Below are positions 1 to 12,610 of a DNA stretch of 64,000 nt, piece after piece (the first letter of the stretch is position 1; every line of letters starts with the position of its first letter). The notes under the pieces are model-generated. The model did not search any database. It saw only the letters and a list, made by a program, of their open reading frames with translations, and was not told the origin of the DNA. The position numbers and the translations under genes were made by a program. Origin of the DNA: Phlebiopsis flavidoalba. Lineage: Eukaryota > Basidiomycota > Agaricomycetes > Polyporales > Phanerochaetaceae. The DNA lies in contig JAOCPU010000040.1 in the NCBI GenBank assembly GCA_035772785.1, positions 62,001 to 126,000 on the forward strand, in the 5' to 3' direction.

Positions 1-2521
1 GGTCCAGATCTAGGAGGACCGTCTCCTGTGTCAACGTCGGCAGGATAATTTCCGTCTCAATATCTTCAATCCTGATGTCAAGTAGTTTTAGCCAAAGATC
101 GCTCAATGATATCACCAATATACCTATGGCGTATCATCGTACTTTCCATGACTTGTGTCAAGACCTGGACAGCGCCTGGCCTCGGCCCAGCAGTATCCAT
201 TAACGGGGCAATGACAAGGCTACTGAACACCTTTGCCCCTGACGCAAACTGCGGTACCTCGAGAAAACATCGATATCATCGTTCCGAGCTTGTTGAGGTC
301 CTCGCGGTCTTCTTTTGTCACACACGCGTGTACGAGACTGATTGGTATTGTGCATATTCTCAGGCGTGGGAGACTCAAGACGCAGGTCGGGGGCATGCTC
401 TGCTGCGGAAGTGTCAGACATGGCGTCTTCTTCGTCTGCCGCTCCCTCTGGATATTGTTGCTCGCCGACGCCGAACTGCAAGCCCATCAGGTTGGCTAGA
501 GGCTAGTCAATTCGCAGCCTCGTGGTTCCTGTGAGGGCTTACTAGTAGGTGTTCCTGTCACAATCCATTTGCTTTCGACGCTGAGGCTCTTGAGAATGGA
601 GAACAGGGCTGTGCTTGCGTTGCTGAGATTGTTTCCCTCGTCTACGGACCACCCGCTTCCATCGAACTTGCAGCAGCGGTGATACGTCTTTTGGTGGGTC
701 ACAGACACAGCGTGGTACCCGGTCGGGACGTCTTCAAAGACGGCTCACAGCAACATATAGGTGTGCCATGAGTAGAGCGTCTGCTCGTTCTTTGGGTCCA
801 AACGAGTCGCTTCCAGCGAAAGACCTATCCAGTCATCAAATGAGGCGTCGTATCGGAATTCATTATCAGCTACGCACGAGAATGACTCATGAGTACGATC
901 TGTCGGAGTGTGTTGTGAGCACAAAGTACGAAAAAGTGGTGTAGAAAAATAAGTACAGACGTCGTTCAACGCGAGTACTTGGGCCGGAGGAAGTTCCTTC
1001 TCAGTGACAATAAAACGCTGCAGCAACTCATTGCAGTGCTTATTCATCTCACTCGCCCACTGGTTTCATTCAAGTTAGGCGGAACGATGATCAAGTGTCC
1101 CTGCGGACAAGTACATGGTCTTCGGCCCCTTCCCTCCGCGCGCGGTTTCCGGCTCGTCCTGCTGACCCTCCAGAGCCACATCTTCAAAACTGGTGGTAGA
1201 AGGGAGTGTTGCGCTTATACGACGCCCAAAGATGCAACTCCTTGAAAACACTCTTGCCTGCGCGTACGCCTGCTTCGTCGGGATGCCTTCTGCAGAGGTC
1301 GAGACGTGCTCTAACGAGCGAGGGAATCCGATTATTGTTGGCTGCGTCCAACCATTTTTTGTACCGTTTGTCTCGGGAACCTGTTCCGCGGGCCGCCGAC
1401 CGTACGTTGGTGAGGGATCGTGGCGGAACGAGAGTGGCGTGAGTATGGGAGGCGGGTCTAAAATGGACTCCTCTGGGGCTGGTAGCGCGTCCATGGTTGC
1501 CGTCGTTATCAGTGGCAAGTGTCTGAGACCGTTTTCCCCGTACCTAGAACGAGCTGAACATGCGTATGTATGCGCCTTTTTAGCGTAGTATCTTACCCAG
1601 CTCTTCGCATAGAATGCTCCCCGGCTCTGTGTCTGCTGTGGGCGGTCTCGTAGTATCTCCATAGTGGCGGCTGCAAATAGAACACCGTTCCGGCCACTCC
1701 AATTATTGGAACGTATGAAGGGTCTGGGATGAAGCCAGGATTGAGCTCTCGCTGCATCATTGCGCGACACTGTCTCTCGTTTGGTACCCGTAGAGAGCAG
1801 GTTCCAGGCCCGGAATGTTTTCGCCATCTATGACACGCTTATGACAGCGCCGCACAAGTGCAAAGAGCCAGCAGGGCAGATAAACTGGCGATGGTAGCGT
1901 GTTGTATATTTCCGCAAGCGTGCGGCATATCCTATACAAATAAAAAGCCCATAACCGGTTTGACAACCAAGCGGGAGTCATGGCATACCGTACTCATCAG
2001 GCAGCAAAAATGTCGTCAGACAAGTCAGGCCTCCTAGGTTGCCTCTCCACGACCATGCGGACTTGCTACTGCAGAAGTTTTGGGAGGAGTATACGTAGAT
2101 ATTTGCGCGCTGGTGCCAAACCCCGACGGCCTCGTCCCTGCCGCCGAAGGCGTCCATCTACGCTTTGCAAGGTCATAAGGCGATCCCGGGGAGGTACACT
2201 CTGACCAGGAAGATATGTCTGTCGGCCTGGGAGTCTGATTCTCCAGGTTGCTGCGATGAAACGCGTGTCGAATGAGAAAAAATTAAGTAGAGACAAAATT
2301 CCTCATCCTTGGGTCCAATCAGGAGCAGGGCGCTTCGTCGTCATATCTTCGAGGCGATGCCAAGCTCTTCGCACTCGTCATGCACCACATACGAGGCTAA
2401 ATCCTGCGTTGAAGTCCAGACAGAGAAGTCCGGCAGGTAGAAAGTGATGCAGAGCATACGGCCCTGACTCATCTGGCGGGTCTACAGCTTCAAGTCGATA
2501 TGGAGTGTCTATAGACGGCAT
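1..2521 (-). CDS. SNF2-family DNA-dependent ATPase/helicase, 3' end outside window
   Basis: Predicted nuclear SNF2/RAD54-superfamily ATPase; the family uses ATP to translocate on double-stranded DNA in remodelling or repair. On the minus strand the start is taken at 2521 ([17 protein letters not shown]). Motif I reads EELGTGKTV; its codons are joined across a 53-nt intron (GTAAGA to TTCTAG, about 1543-1595). Motif Ia is GTLIIVPP (about 1085), a later helicase-core motif is KWIVTGTPT (about 540-570), and near base 1 come [12 protein letters not shown] and VLLDLD, typical of the stretch after the first RecA lobe. The second RecA lobe must lie before base 1. The frame changes at least five times, and the piece between MIRHR and RIEDIE looks like a short duplication. 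Walker A is GTGKT rather than the usual GLGKT. Family assignment is firm; the exact orthologue (RAD5-, SHPRH- or another type) is not decidable here. Confidence 0.82.
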
Positions 2522-2578
2522 TTTATAGAAAGAGGATATTAGTATTATTAGCACAATTTTTAGAGTAAAAGCTAAGAC
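2522..2578. promoter_or_regulatory. Very short divergent promoter between SNF2 and F-box/WD40 genes
   Basis: Only 57 bases lie between the chosen start codons of two divergent genes. The stretch is AT-rich (AGGATATTAGTATTATTAGC). If the F-box start lies further downstream the gap is larger. No specific factor site is recognised. Confidence 0.35.
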
Positions 2579-4968
2579 ATGGGCGTTGTGGTCAAGAGTC
2601 AGATCCGATGCGTAGAAGACGACGCGGGGATACTTGGTACGCGGACGAAGTCAGAGCCTTGGGCGCTCATTGCGCTTGGGAAACCGAGATCGGGATCGCC
2701 AACATGATGCCATCTAAACAAACAAGCCACGTGGCCATTATACCAAGGCATGGTGAACGGTCTCCCTACCGCCCGACGCCAGACCCGTTGTTCAACATCC
2801 CTTACCCACCAAATATCTCTTGGCGACATGATTATCGACCTCACTCAAGACGTACAAGAGGCTGCTGTGGCGAATCTAAAGTCCTCATATCTTCGCACGT
2901 TGCGGTCTGCGGGGGAGAGGGAAGGTGAGTTGTTGAGGCCGACTTGGCTGCCCAGAAACATCCACACACCGACGCCCGTGCCACACCTCCAGATGAGCGA
3001 TAGTCAGCCTGCTCGCGAGCATGCCGAGATCAAGCATTGCCAACATTCAAGCTCGTCTTGAGCCTCGTTTTTGAGATTCGATGTTGTCGGGGTACGTCTC
3101 TAGTGTGGCCGCTCCCTCGCTGTCGCGTGGGTGGTCAGTTGCTGAGACCTAAACGTATCGCAGCTTCTGCCTCCTGAATCGCGCTGCAAATCTTTCGGTT
3201 GGCTGCCCGTGGGAAGCACTGGTGACGACCTCGCTCGTGAGCCAGCGGTGGCGGGCCCTCGCGGGGGACGCCAGCCTGTGGAAGGCCTTGTGTCCAGCAA
3301 AGGAGGATTGGGAATGGCGAAAGAGCAATGCGCCGCGAGCAGCGCCTACACACTACTCTGCAGTCGCCGACTCGGACGACGAGGGCATGGGCGAAGACGA
3401 AGAGGATTGATGCTGTCGCAACAGATGCTCCTGGACGACTCAGGGTTCGTGTTCGATGCGGCAATGACGCGGGAAGCAACCCAGGCTTCGACTTCGAACT
3501 CGCACATCGGTCATGGTCCAGGCATGGCTTTCGCAAGTCCGGCACTCCACTCGGATACGCCCCCCGATAACCTGCCCGTGTTTAGGCACCCCTACCTTCC
3601 CACCACGTTGAAAGCCGGACTACAAACTCCTCTTTGCCCACCCATATCCGTTTACGCAGGAAGTTTCTGTCAGCATCTTACAGCCTATCAACATTGCAAA
3701 CACGATGGCGCGCCGAATGGACACTCGAACACAATATATTGTTTGCAGCTTTATACATACCCGGACACCGGAATGCAAGTTTTGTTCACCGGCTCGAAAG
3801 ACAAGACTATCCGGGAATGGGACATGGCTACAGGAACCGTCCGGCGGGTTATTCAAGGCGTCCACGAGGGAAGCGTGCTGAGTATATGCGCTTACAATGG
3901 ACTCCTTGCAAGCGGGGGAAGCGACCGCACTGTTGTCGTGTGGGACCTTGCCACCGGTAAACCCGTGCATGTCATCCGAGACCACGATGACAGTGTGCTT
4001 TGTGTACGCTTCAACGACCAGAGACTGGTCTCCTGCTCGAAAGGTACGCCGTGCCACCAAATTATGGGTAAACATAGCTCTGATGATAACTGCAGATCGT
4101 ACGCTCAGGACGTACCTTCCTACCGAGCTTCAAACCCCAATTTCGTCTCGAGGACCACCGCGCCGCCGTCAACGCAATCTCAATGGTCCGATAAACACAT
4201 CGTATCCGGCTCTGGCGACCGTTCAATGAAGATCTGGAACGCCGAGACCGGCGAGCTGATCCAGACGTTCGAGAACACCACGGACGAGGGTATGCACTCC
4301 TGTCCTAACCCAGCCTCCTGAGCAAAACTGACGCCCAAACTCAACCTAGCCTCGCAGCAATCGACTTCCAGGCACCCTATGTCCTCTCCGGGTCCTCTGA
4401 CAAGCATCTCCGCCTTGTCGACATTACCACCGGCCGGGGCTGGTCCACCTCTCCTGAGATGGACGAGACTTCGGTGTCGCGGAGTGCCCCTGGTGCTGTC
4501 TGTCAGACGTGCGGCAGTACGCCACAGACTGGCCGGCTCCAGCAGAGGACGCATGAAAGACCTTGTGCGGAGTGTCGTACTGAATCATGATTTTGTTGTT
4601 AGCGGGAGTTATGACCATACTGTCAAGGTAAATCAGAGCGTGAATCGGGGTTAGTAGGTGTTAATCCTCGTCTTGTAGGTATGGGATCGGAAGACGGGTG
4701 CCCTCGTAGCCGATCTTGCTGGCGGACATACCGGCCGGATATTCTGTGTCGGGTTTGACCACTCGAAGGTGATACTTTTTGCTCTGTCCAAATTTACTTC
4801 ATTTGCTAATGAGCTTCTTTCTTCTTTCAGATTGTTTCCTGTGGGGAAGATCAGGTACGTTCATTGATCTTACTGGACAGGATCGATTCTGATCTTCTTG
4901 TCTTCTAGCGCATCTGCGTGTGGGACTTCTCGCATGGAATCGATATATCTTTCGTGAAGCTGCACTAA
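2579..4968 (+). CDS. F-box/WD40 repeat protein, probable SCF ubiquitin-ligase substrate adaptor
   Basis: F-box proteins of this layout (Cdc4/Met30/Pop1/beta-TrCP type) bind Skp1 through the F-box and present substrates via a WD40 propeller for ubiquitination. The F-box is at about 3180-3330 (WLPVGSTGD, then LVSQRWRALAGDASLWKAL in a shifted frame), followed by an acidic linker (DSDDEGMGEDEED). Seven WD repeats follow: LFTGSKDKTIREWD, LLASGGSDRTVVVWD, RLVSCSK plus DRTLRTY after an intron, IVSGSGDRSMKIWN, VLSGSSDKHLRLVD, FVVSGSYDHTVK plus VWDRKTG after an intron, and CGEDQ plus RICVWDFSHG, making a full seven-blade propeller. The protein ends SFVKLH at 4968. The start at 2579 is the first ATG after the divergent promoter and is uncertain, because the N-terminal 600 bases are frame-broken. 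Adaptor role is inferred from the family. Confidence 0.85.
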
Positions 4969-5420
4969 CATCAACCATGCATACACAACATCGGACTTTT
5001 TTCTTGCCGCTTTCTTGCACGTGTATCTCTGTCGCATGTTTTTTATTTTCACGGAATGTCATACCAGGACTAGCTATGTACAACAATTCATGTACAACAA
5101 CCACTCTCCACTGGAACACCATGCACGTTACACCGTAACGGCGTGCACCAAGCAGCAGGGTCCATACTTAGATAAAAGCCGGAGACTATACTACTTGCCA
5201 GCCGAGGCGCCCAGATGCGCTCTCGGGATATCCTCGACGGAGGTCCAGCATGCGTCGCTCGTGATCATGTCTTGCTCAGTCGTAGGATATGTTAAGTAGA
5301 AGATAAGTTAAAACAACAGACAAGGTGTCCCGAAGATGCTACTCCAACACGGGTAAGTGGGTGGTATGTAAACCGCAAGAGGTGAAACGTACAACAGTGA
5401 TAAGATGATGAATAAATAGG
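4969..5420. other. Convergent 3' intergenic region
   Basis: Lies between the stop codons of the F-box/WD40 gene and the SH3 membrane gene. I see no conserved frame; presumably two 3' UTRs. Confidence 0.5.
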
Positions 5421-6620
5421 TCAAAGGTAATGAGTGGGCGGACATCTACCGGTGGCAGGAAAGCGTCCAAGGTAAAGATTGCGGGTGCGCGGTTCGTCGA
5501 GACGTTCACGCAGTGTGGGGACCGACGGGGGCCGGGCCGTATCATCATCGTAACGTGTTTCGTAAGGGGGAGAGGGATCATTCCACGTCGTCGTCGTCTT
5601 CACAACCATATCGCCTACTGGCGGCCAAGGCCCGAGGCCACCGCGAGCGAGGAACGCTTCGGCGGAGGCGCAGGCTGCGTCTGGGGCACCTCCTGAACAC
5701 AGAAGCGCGGGGACGACGCCGCGTTCGGCGTCCGCCTTGCCCACGCGCTGCACGAGACACCACTCGTCCCTCGTACTCCCTCGAGCATGCGCACCGGCTC
5801 GCCGACGCGGATCGTCAGCTCGTCAGGCAGCGACGGCACGAAACGTGCAGCCGACAACCATGAGCCGCGGGAGCGCCTTTGCTGCGAGGCCCGACACGCG
5901 GTTTGCGCTGAGCTTGGGCGCAGACGCGAGGCTCTTGAAGAGTGGTGAGTCGGGGCCGATGGATGCAGTGCGAATGGGGCTCGGGATGGGTGACGACGGG
6001 TCGATCTTGAGCATCTGGAGCGTCAGGGACGCTGTGGGTGTGGCGCGGCGGCCGTCCTTTTCGTCGGCCACTTGCACAGTGATCAGAGGCGCAGACGGCT
6101 GTGCAGAGTATGCTGGCGGAGGCGACTGCGCGAGGGGGAGAGGGGCGGGCTTTTTCGAGGGCGAGAACGCCTTGAAGAAGCGGCTTGGGCCCTTGGTGAC
6201 CGCCTTGTTCTGCGAGTGGATGGGTGGCGGGAAACGCGACGGGCTTCCACTTGTAGGGCTCGGGCTCGGGCTCAAACGCGGGATGCGACTTTTCGTCGGT
6301 CAGACCGTCATGATTTTCGAGGTCGATGCGGTAGGTAGGTGGTTGGTGCTTTGGGGCACAGTCTCCAAAGTTCTGCGAGGCAGCGCGGATTTTATTCCTA
6401 CGCCACCTGCCGATCTTCCATGCAGCGAGACCTATTCAACATGAGGCTATGTAGCATATGATGACCGAAATCCCCACTCACCGAGAATGATAACACCAAA
6501 GAAGACGATCACGCCTGCAATCGCTTTGACCGACGTCGGCAGGGGCTTGACGACTTCGTGGGACGAGGAATCGTCCTCTCTCCGTTCAAGTACACGGTTG
6601 TACAAATCGATGATAGCCAT
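5421..6620 (-). CDS. Single-pass membrane protein with C-terminal SH3 domain
   Basis: The start MAIIDLYNRVLERREDD at 6620 leads into one hydrophobic helix (VKAIAGVIVFFGVIILG) whose last codon is split by a 50-nt intron (GTGAGT to AATAG), then a basic stop-transfer run (WKIGRWRRNKIR). A Pro/Ser-rich linker follows (PSRFFKAFSPSKKPAPLP and similar). The SH3 domain lies at about 5640-5870: LPDELTIRVGEPVRMLE, then VQRVGKADAERGVVP, the typical ALYDY-less fungal SH3 pattern with the conserved GxxP core. The tail is WNDPSPPYETRYDDDTARPP, ending at 5421. Such proteins are thought to sit in plasma or internal membranes with the SH3 domain in the cytosol binding proline motifs; partners are unknown. Several frameshifts break the linker and SH3. 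Confidence 0.7.
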
Positions 6621-7289
6621 ATCCTAACAAATGGAAACACACGCGTGTTGAGACAAGGAAAGGACCGCAAAAGAAGAGAGCTCGAGCGAGAGAAAAGGAA
6701 GTGAAAAGGCCCAGAAGAGACGGGAAGAGAAGGAGACAAAAGAAAAGCAGGGACCATGATGGGCATGAGAGCGTATATATGATGCCTGTCAGCCTGAAGG
6801 GGTATTGACATCAGCCACTGATGCGTTTCCCAAAGACATGTTTCACACACCAAGTCCATCAGCTCGCTTCAGGACCAGCTACGCCTCTGCGCGCTTGCCT
6901 TCCTTATCCGGCCAAATTTGGCCCCATCAGGAAAGTGTAGAGTTGGTAGCATCGTTGATTGGCTGATGACTCCTTGAGCAAACTCCCCATTGAAGGTCCA
7001 AAAATGCTGTTTAGTAAGGTCGAAATGAGTCTCGTTAGAAGGCCAAGCAAAATGTGACTCTGCAGTCCGAGACCTGGATCAATTCCAGTGCCCGGATCTT
7101 TGTCGCTCAGCAGGGTGTTACCTCGTGCACCGCCTTTGCACGACGCACCCAGCACTATCGACATCAACCGAGCGAGCCTAGTATCTGCTCCGCCAACGTG
7201 GAGCCAAGCTAACGTGAGCAATCGCATAATGATGAGAGCATCAGGGCAATAATCCATATTACAATTATACACTAGCCTAGGTTAATCCA
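6621..7289. other. Intergenic region without a convincing gene
   Basis: Upstream of the SH3 gene and downstream of the AAA+ gene. A minus-strand open frame at 6904-7272 is not recognisable, has no conserved motif and overlaps no intron pattern. A polypurine run at 6655-6750 may belong to the SH3 gene promoter. Confidence 0.5.
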
Positions 7290-10200
7290 TTAGAGCGTGC
7301 CTTCGAGCAAGCAGTTCCGAGTCGAAACGGCGCGGTAGAGCGAGCGGGACACCTCCGCAGGGACATAGTTTTGCAGCGAGTCTTTCACTAGCTTTTCGAC
7401 GGTCGCTGCGGGTATAGTTTCTTGCATCCTCTGCTAGTGCAAACAAGGCCCTCTGAAGCGATCGCCATCCTTTCCTCTGGGGTAAATGGAACGAATGAAG
7501 GTAGCACCGTAGTCACCCGTGAGAGAAGGGACGGCTGAAGAGACGTTAAATGAGTTTAACCTTCCTCCATGAGAACAAAGGCGTACGAACCCCAAGCCGA
7601 TCCGAGACCTTTGGCCGTAGCAGCTTCATAAGGTCGACGTACTCGTCCCGCGACATCTGTCATCATCTGAGCAGGTCCTCGAAGCCTGATGCTCAAACAC
7701 GACATCATGGCCGATATTAGACGTCCCTAGCCAAATCACTTTGGAGCAGTCGACATGCCGCTGACCGGCTTCGAAAGAAACCCGGACTTAGAATCCAGGT
7801 CAGAGGTTGCGATTCGGACGTGATATCAAACAAACGCACCCAATTCCCAGGGCATAAGCAAGGACGATAGGATTGTCTCGTTTTCCGTCTTCTCGATTTC
7901 CTGTCCGAGTCCGGTGGAATCAGCGCGCTGGTATTTCAACGATTCAATGTACCACTCACGTCAAGGACGACGACACATCGCTTGCCCTGGTTTTCCGCGA
8001 GGAAATCTGCCAGCGTCAGGTCTGAAGGCTCCTGCAATCATCGTGGGCGGTTATTCGTACCATAAAACTGGAAATATTTGAAAATCATTACGTACCTCAT
8101 AAGGGCTCATTGAGTAACTCTTCCAAATATCCCGAGTAGAACGAAGTGTGTCGTCATGTTGACTGTATGCGTCGGAACATCAAGCAACGAGCCGACTTCA
8201 GTGATAGTCAGCGCCATCTCTCCAGACAACCACATCGACACTCACATCGTCTTGCCAAAAGACTTTTCCCATGTCCACTGGGACCTATCGGACACATGTC
8301 AACTCTACTAAACCTGCCACAGGTCAAACCCCGCACGCACCACACAACAGCACCACGATAGGCGCCATCGTCGGCATGCTGAGCACGCGGAACAACTGCT
8401 CAAAGCGCACGATCCTGGCCCACGAGATCGTACCGCACTTTCGCAAGCGGGCGGAAGAACGAACGGTGGATCAGCGACGACGCCCGGCGCGTCTGCGGCG
8501 CATCGGCGCGCGCGAGGTAGTACCTGGCGGGATGCCGCAGGGGCGGTTAGCAAAACGCCCAGATGAACGCGTGATGACCGTGCGCACCGTGTCGCGGGGG
8601 TCCATGTCCGTGAGCGCGTCGGGGCCGCGCGGGAGCGGCCCCGGCGGCCTGGACGGAGGACGAGACGGATGAGCTTGCGTTGTGCGCCTGGGGAGGCTTG
8701 ATGGATGACGGGTTGCGCCGTCCGTCGTGCGAGCAGGACTTTGACGATGTCGGTCAATTGTGCTTCAGATTGTTTGCTGTCAGCGCGAATGCGAGCGCCG
8801 ACTGTGGTCCGACGTCGTCGTTTGGACCTGCCTCCCCGCTCTCGAGTACCTTCCGGACCTCGGCGACATTGTCGCTGGCGATTGCGAAGAGCAGTGTGGG
8901 CCTTGGGGTGGCGATAGCATGAACAGGCTCCTGGTAGGAGGCAGAAGAGGATGGTCGACGATACGGCGAGGCAACGGGGCCGCGAACGTCAAATCTGATT
9001 GCTCGACGTCAGCATAGTCCAGTCGTAGTCTTCTCTATTATCTTCAGGAATAGGATCAATGGGCTCAGACAGTCTACTTGAGGGTCGAATGAGATGTGAC
9101 GACATTCTGCGAGATGCGTATGAAGTACTGGGGCTTGATGCACGGGTCCAGACAGCAGAGGGCGAAGAAACAAAAGGCGAAAGCGAATCATTCCGATCAG
9201 GACCATCCAGAGTTAGTGTTGCGTCAGTAGATATAAGATTTGTGGTGGAAGAAGCATTGGGTATGACATGCGATGATGTTGGCGAAAGCTATCTCCTATG
9301 TCAGCACAAGATGCTATACATGTGTATGGACGCGAACCTGAGGCTTATTAGATAATAGGTGATCCGATTGTACAGTTGGAGATGCTGGTGGCAGAGATGT
9401 TGCTAGGGCTCTGTGTGAAGAGAGGTCATCATCGAGGATTGAAAATGTCTCACCAGGAGTTAGTTCAGTGGTTTGCGTGGGGAACATGCCGGATGATAAA
9501 GGAGAAGGAGAGATCATAGAGTTCAAAGAGAGACTTGAGGATGGTGAGTTTAAAAGAACGGACTGGATTAAGTCAGCCGCGGGTCCCTTGCCATAGCATG
9601 CGTGGTACATACCAAGCGGAGGGGCCTCAGTTTACCACCAGAGGTAATAGATTCCGTTGGCGACACCAGATCCAGCCGGTGATCAGTCAAAGAATGACTT
9701 CGGTGAGAACTAATGCCGACCAGCGCCGGAGGCCGGTGGCGAACTAAAGGTGCACTCCCTGGCCGAGAAATCACAGCTGAGTCCCTTTTCCTGGACTACA
9801 ATGCGTGTCAGCCTGAAGCCACAGCGACGACAAGGCAAAGCTTACCCCGATGGAATTTCTGAAACGAAAGGCACACCTTACTTGACCTTCGAGTTGAAAC
9901 AGGCCCGGTCCCCTGAGGCTACTCCAGATGCTGGGCAGGTTCGAGGCTCAAGGTCAAGGGTGATGAAGGAACCGAAGCGGCGTGAACAGGCGAGGAGACA
10001 TCGAAAGGAGAGGCTAGGTCTGAGCTTCCTGGCCAGGTAGCGCTACGAGGGGCTTCGGCCAACGCGTAAAAGTTTGACTGGACGTCTTTGATCTCACGGC
10101 CGCGATGATCTGAGGAGTGGTCGATATCAATGATTCTGGCTCAGGATCAGATGGCAAATGACCGGAGAGTCCCCTCTCGGATGACAGATGCAGAGAGTAT

Positions 10201-12610
10201 CTCGACTTGCTAACTGCACTCCCCGTAGGCGAGGTAATGACTGATGGAAGCACAGTAGGCGTCCTTCGTTGCACTACTTCTGAGGGATGCCGCTCGAGAT
10301 AAGGAGCGAGTCACCTGGGGAGTGGAGTGGGGGGACATGTCGGATACCGGGATCTCTTGGTAGTAGCTGCCATAGAGGGCGCTATCGTCTTCAACGACTG
10401 GCTCTTCATCTTCAGCAGTGCCATTGGCGATAGTAAAGGGGTTGGAGAAGGAGGGACTAGAAAGAGACGACGGGATGTGTTGCGGCGAGGAAACATCGAG
10501 CGGCGCGACGAGTGGTGAGCTGAGACGAGACTGAGTTTCGGGGAAAAGAGCTGTTGGACAGAGAGGAGGCGACTGCGGTACGGAAGACGGGCTGGTACGG
10601 GACTGGGACTCCGGACTCGAAGAAGCTACTAGGGCAGTAGTAGGGTATTGCGCTGCAAGAGGTGGACTGGGATGTGACTGTGAATCAGACCTTGGAAACG
10701 CTGAAAGGGGAATGCCAGATGATTGCTCTATTATATGCAAAATAGGATGAGACTGAGCATCGGCTTCGGCAAAAGTGTGAGGAGACTGCGTTATGGAAAG
10801 CGAACTGGGACGAGACGCAGAATCAGGGCCTGATGACAAGGCAAAAGAAGTGACTGTGACTGTGTTTCGAGATGCGGGTCTGCCACGGGGCCGTGGTCCT
10901 GGGCTGAACGAAGCTAGAACTGTCTCTATGGGTGACTGGGTTGAATAGAGCGAGCTTGAATGTGACTGGATACCAGGACTTGTAGAGGTTATAGAGGGAG
11001 CGACAGGACTAGTCGGGGACGCGATACCAGAATCTAGAGCAGTTGAGAGAGGTATGACAGACGACTGTTCTATGAGGGCTGAACTGGGGACGTGACCGAG
11101 TGTGGGGGCTTGAAGAAGCCGTATATGAAGTAGCAGGTAGCGAGAATACTGGGGAGGGGCGCGTTTGTCTCAGAGGATCGTGAGCTGCTCGAAACAGTGG
11201 GACTACGTGTGTCTCGTGGCTTTTCTGCTGCAACTGGTAGTGAAAATACCGCAGGGATGGACCGAGTGGGTGCAGGGATTGGTTCGGAAATATCTGTGGG
11301 ATCATTCGAGATTGACACTGCCGGCTCCGCGACGTCTACTCCCGAGCGATCTCCGTGAAGGGAGGGTACTACACTCTGCTTGATTGTGGACTCGGGATCC
11401 GGAGACACGTCTGAAACATGGCTCACATCCGAAATAACGCCTCTGTATCGCAGCGTGCTCTGTAGGGCTGTCCAATTCGTCGTCGAGCGAAATCGCAGAT
11501 ACGTCCTGGTCGCCTTCCGAAGACGTCTCATGTGTTGGCCTAGGGAATCGTGGCGAGCCTGGCCAGCCCGACATGCCAGACGGTCCGAATTTAGGTGGAG
11601 ATCGCGCGAGCAGGGGAGCCGAAGGGGGACGAAAGTAGCGAGAGGGTAGAGAACCGCCTGGAAGACTCCCTTCGCGGTGGGGACAGGGCAAACGGAGTAG
11701 GACCAGTCCAAGAATCTGCGTAGCCCGAATCCATAGAGTCATCATGTTGGGACGGCTGCGGAAGCTGTCCAATAGGGTGCCAGAATGGAGGAGCCATAGT
11801 GAGCTCCACGGGAGACATAAGACTGCCCCCGCTGAAGCGTTTCTGAAACTCTGTCCCCGACATTGGTCTGCTATGTCTCCGGACTTCATGGGGTTCTACT
11901 GACGGACTGGATATAGCACTTCCCTGCGAAGCTGATGGGCCCTCAATCACTGCAGATTTCTCCTCGTCGGCCTCTTCAGTGACCTGAACACTCTGCGGTA
12001 CAAATACAGGCCGAGGCGCGTTTGAAGAAGTAGAGACGGAGGTCGGCCGAGTTACCTCGCCAATATCTGCCTCTATTTGCGTGCTTTCTCCATCTGCAGA
12101 TGTCTCCAATGTAGCCTGCTTGCGCTCTCGTATACTGGAATCGCTCCGCCGTCTGGATACGTGACCAAACACTGCATCCGGCGGGACCAAGTCCCCAGGT
12201 CGTGTCGTGTCGTCTTCATCCACACCGTAACAGTCCTCCTCATCTTCATCGCCTTCCTCGGACTCGATAGCATCTCCAAGAGCAAGTAGCAAACTTGAAA
12301 GCCTCGGTGAGCGCGGTGGTGACCTGACGCGCTCATAGATCCTCGGGGATCCGGGACTTGAGCTGAGAGAATTGGTACGAGAGAGCGCAGGGGTCGACTG
12401 GGGAGTAGGACTAGAGATAATGGCAATCTCTGGGTTCTTGACCTTGATTTTGACCTCGTGCAGAAAGTTGCACGAGTCCGAAAAGAGGCACCGTCCTTGG
12501 GAGTAGAATGGACATGGTCGCGCTATGGGAAACCATATGTTACCGCATTATTGCGATCAGATTGCTGTGGTACACACTCTTTTTCTTCACGGGGGATCGG
12601 GAACGGTCAT
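7290..12610 (-). CDS. CCCH zinc finger - Ser-rich - ankyrin - AAA+ (Clp-like) ATPase
   Basis: One long minus-strand gene by my reading. Near 12455-12518 a CCCH finger reads CPFYSQGRCLFSDSCNFLH (C-x7-C-x5-C-x3-H). About 3 kb of Ser/Pro-rich coding follows, with acidic runs (SEEGDEDEED) and several short introns down to about 9000. Ankyrin-like repeats come next (LLFAIASDNVAEVRKVLESG; DIVKVLLARG). The C-terminal AAA+ module starts VRYDLVGQDRALEQLF, with Walker A GPSGHGKS (about 8263-8285), Walker B CVVVLD plus EIEK split by an intron (about 7890-8000), sensor-1-like VIWLGTSNIGHD (about 7710) and a C-terminal YVDLMKLLRPKVSDRLG (about 7640). It ends LLEGTL at 7290. The ankyrin/AAA+ order recalls mitochondrial CLPB (Skd3); the zinc finger suggests an RNA link instead. 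A stop at 8989 lies between the Ser-rich and ankyrin parts, but no ATG precedes the ankyrin frame, so I take it as one of many indels. Two adjacent genes remain possible. Confidence 0.72.

Noticed and set aside
6904..7272. Minus-strand 122-codon frame
   Set aside because: No motif, no conserved neighbours and no intron support.
8990..9050. Split of the CCCH protein and the ankyrin-AAA+ protein into two genes
   Set aside because: The stop at 8989 is followed by no ATG in the ankyrin frame and no promoter-like gap; with so many indels around, one gene is the simpler reading, though not proven.
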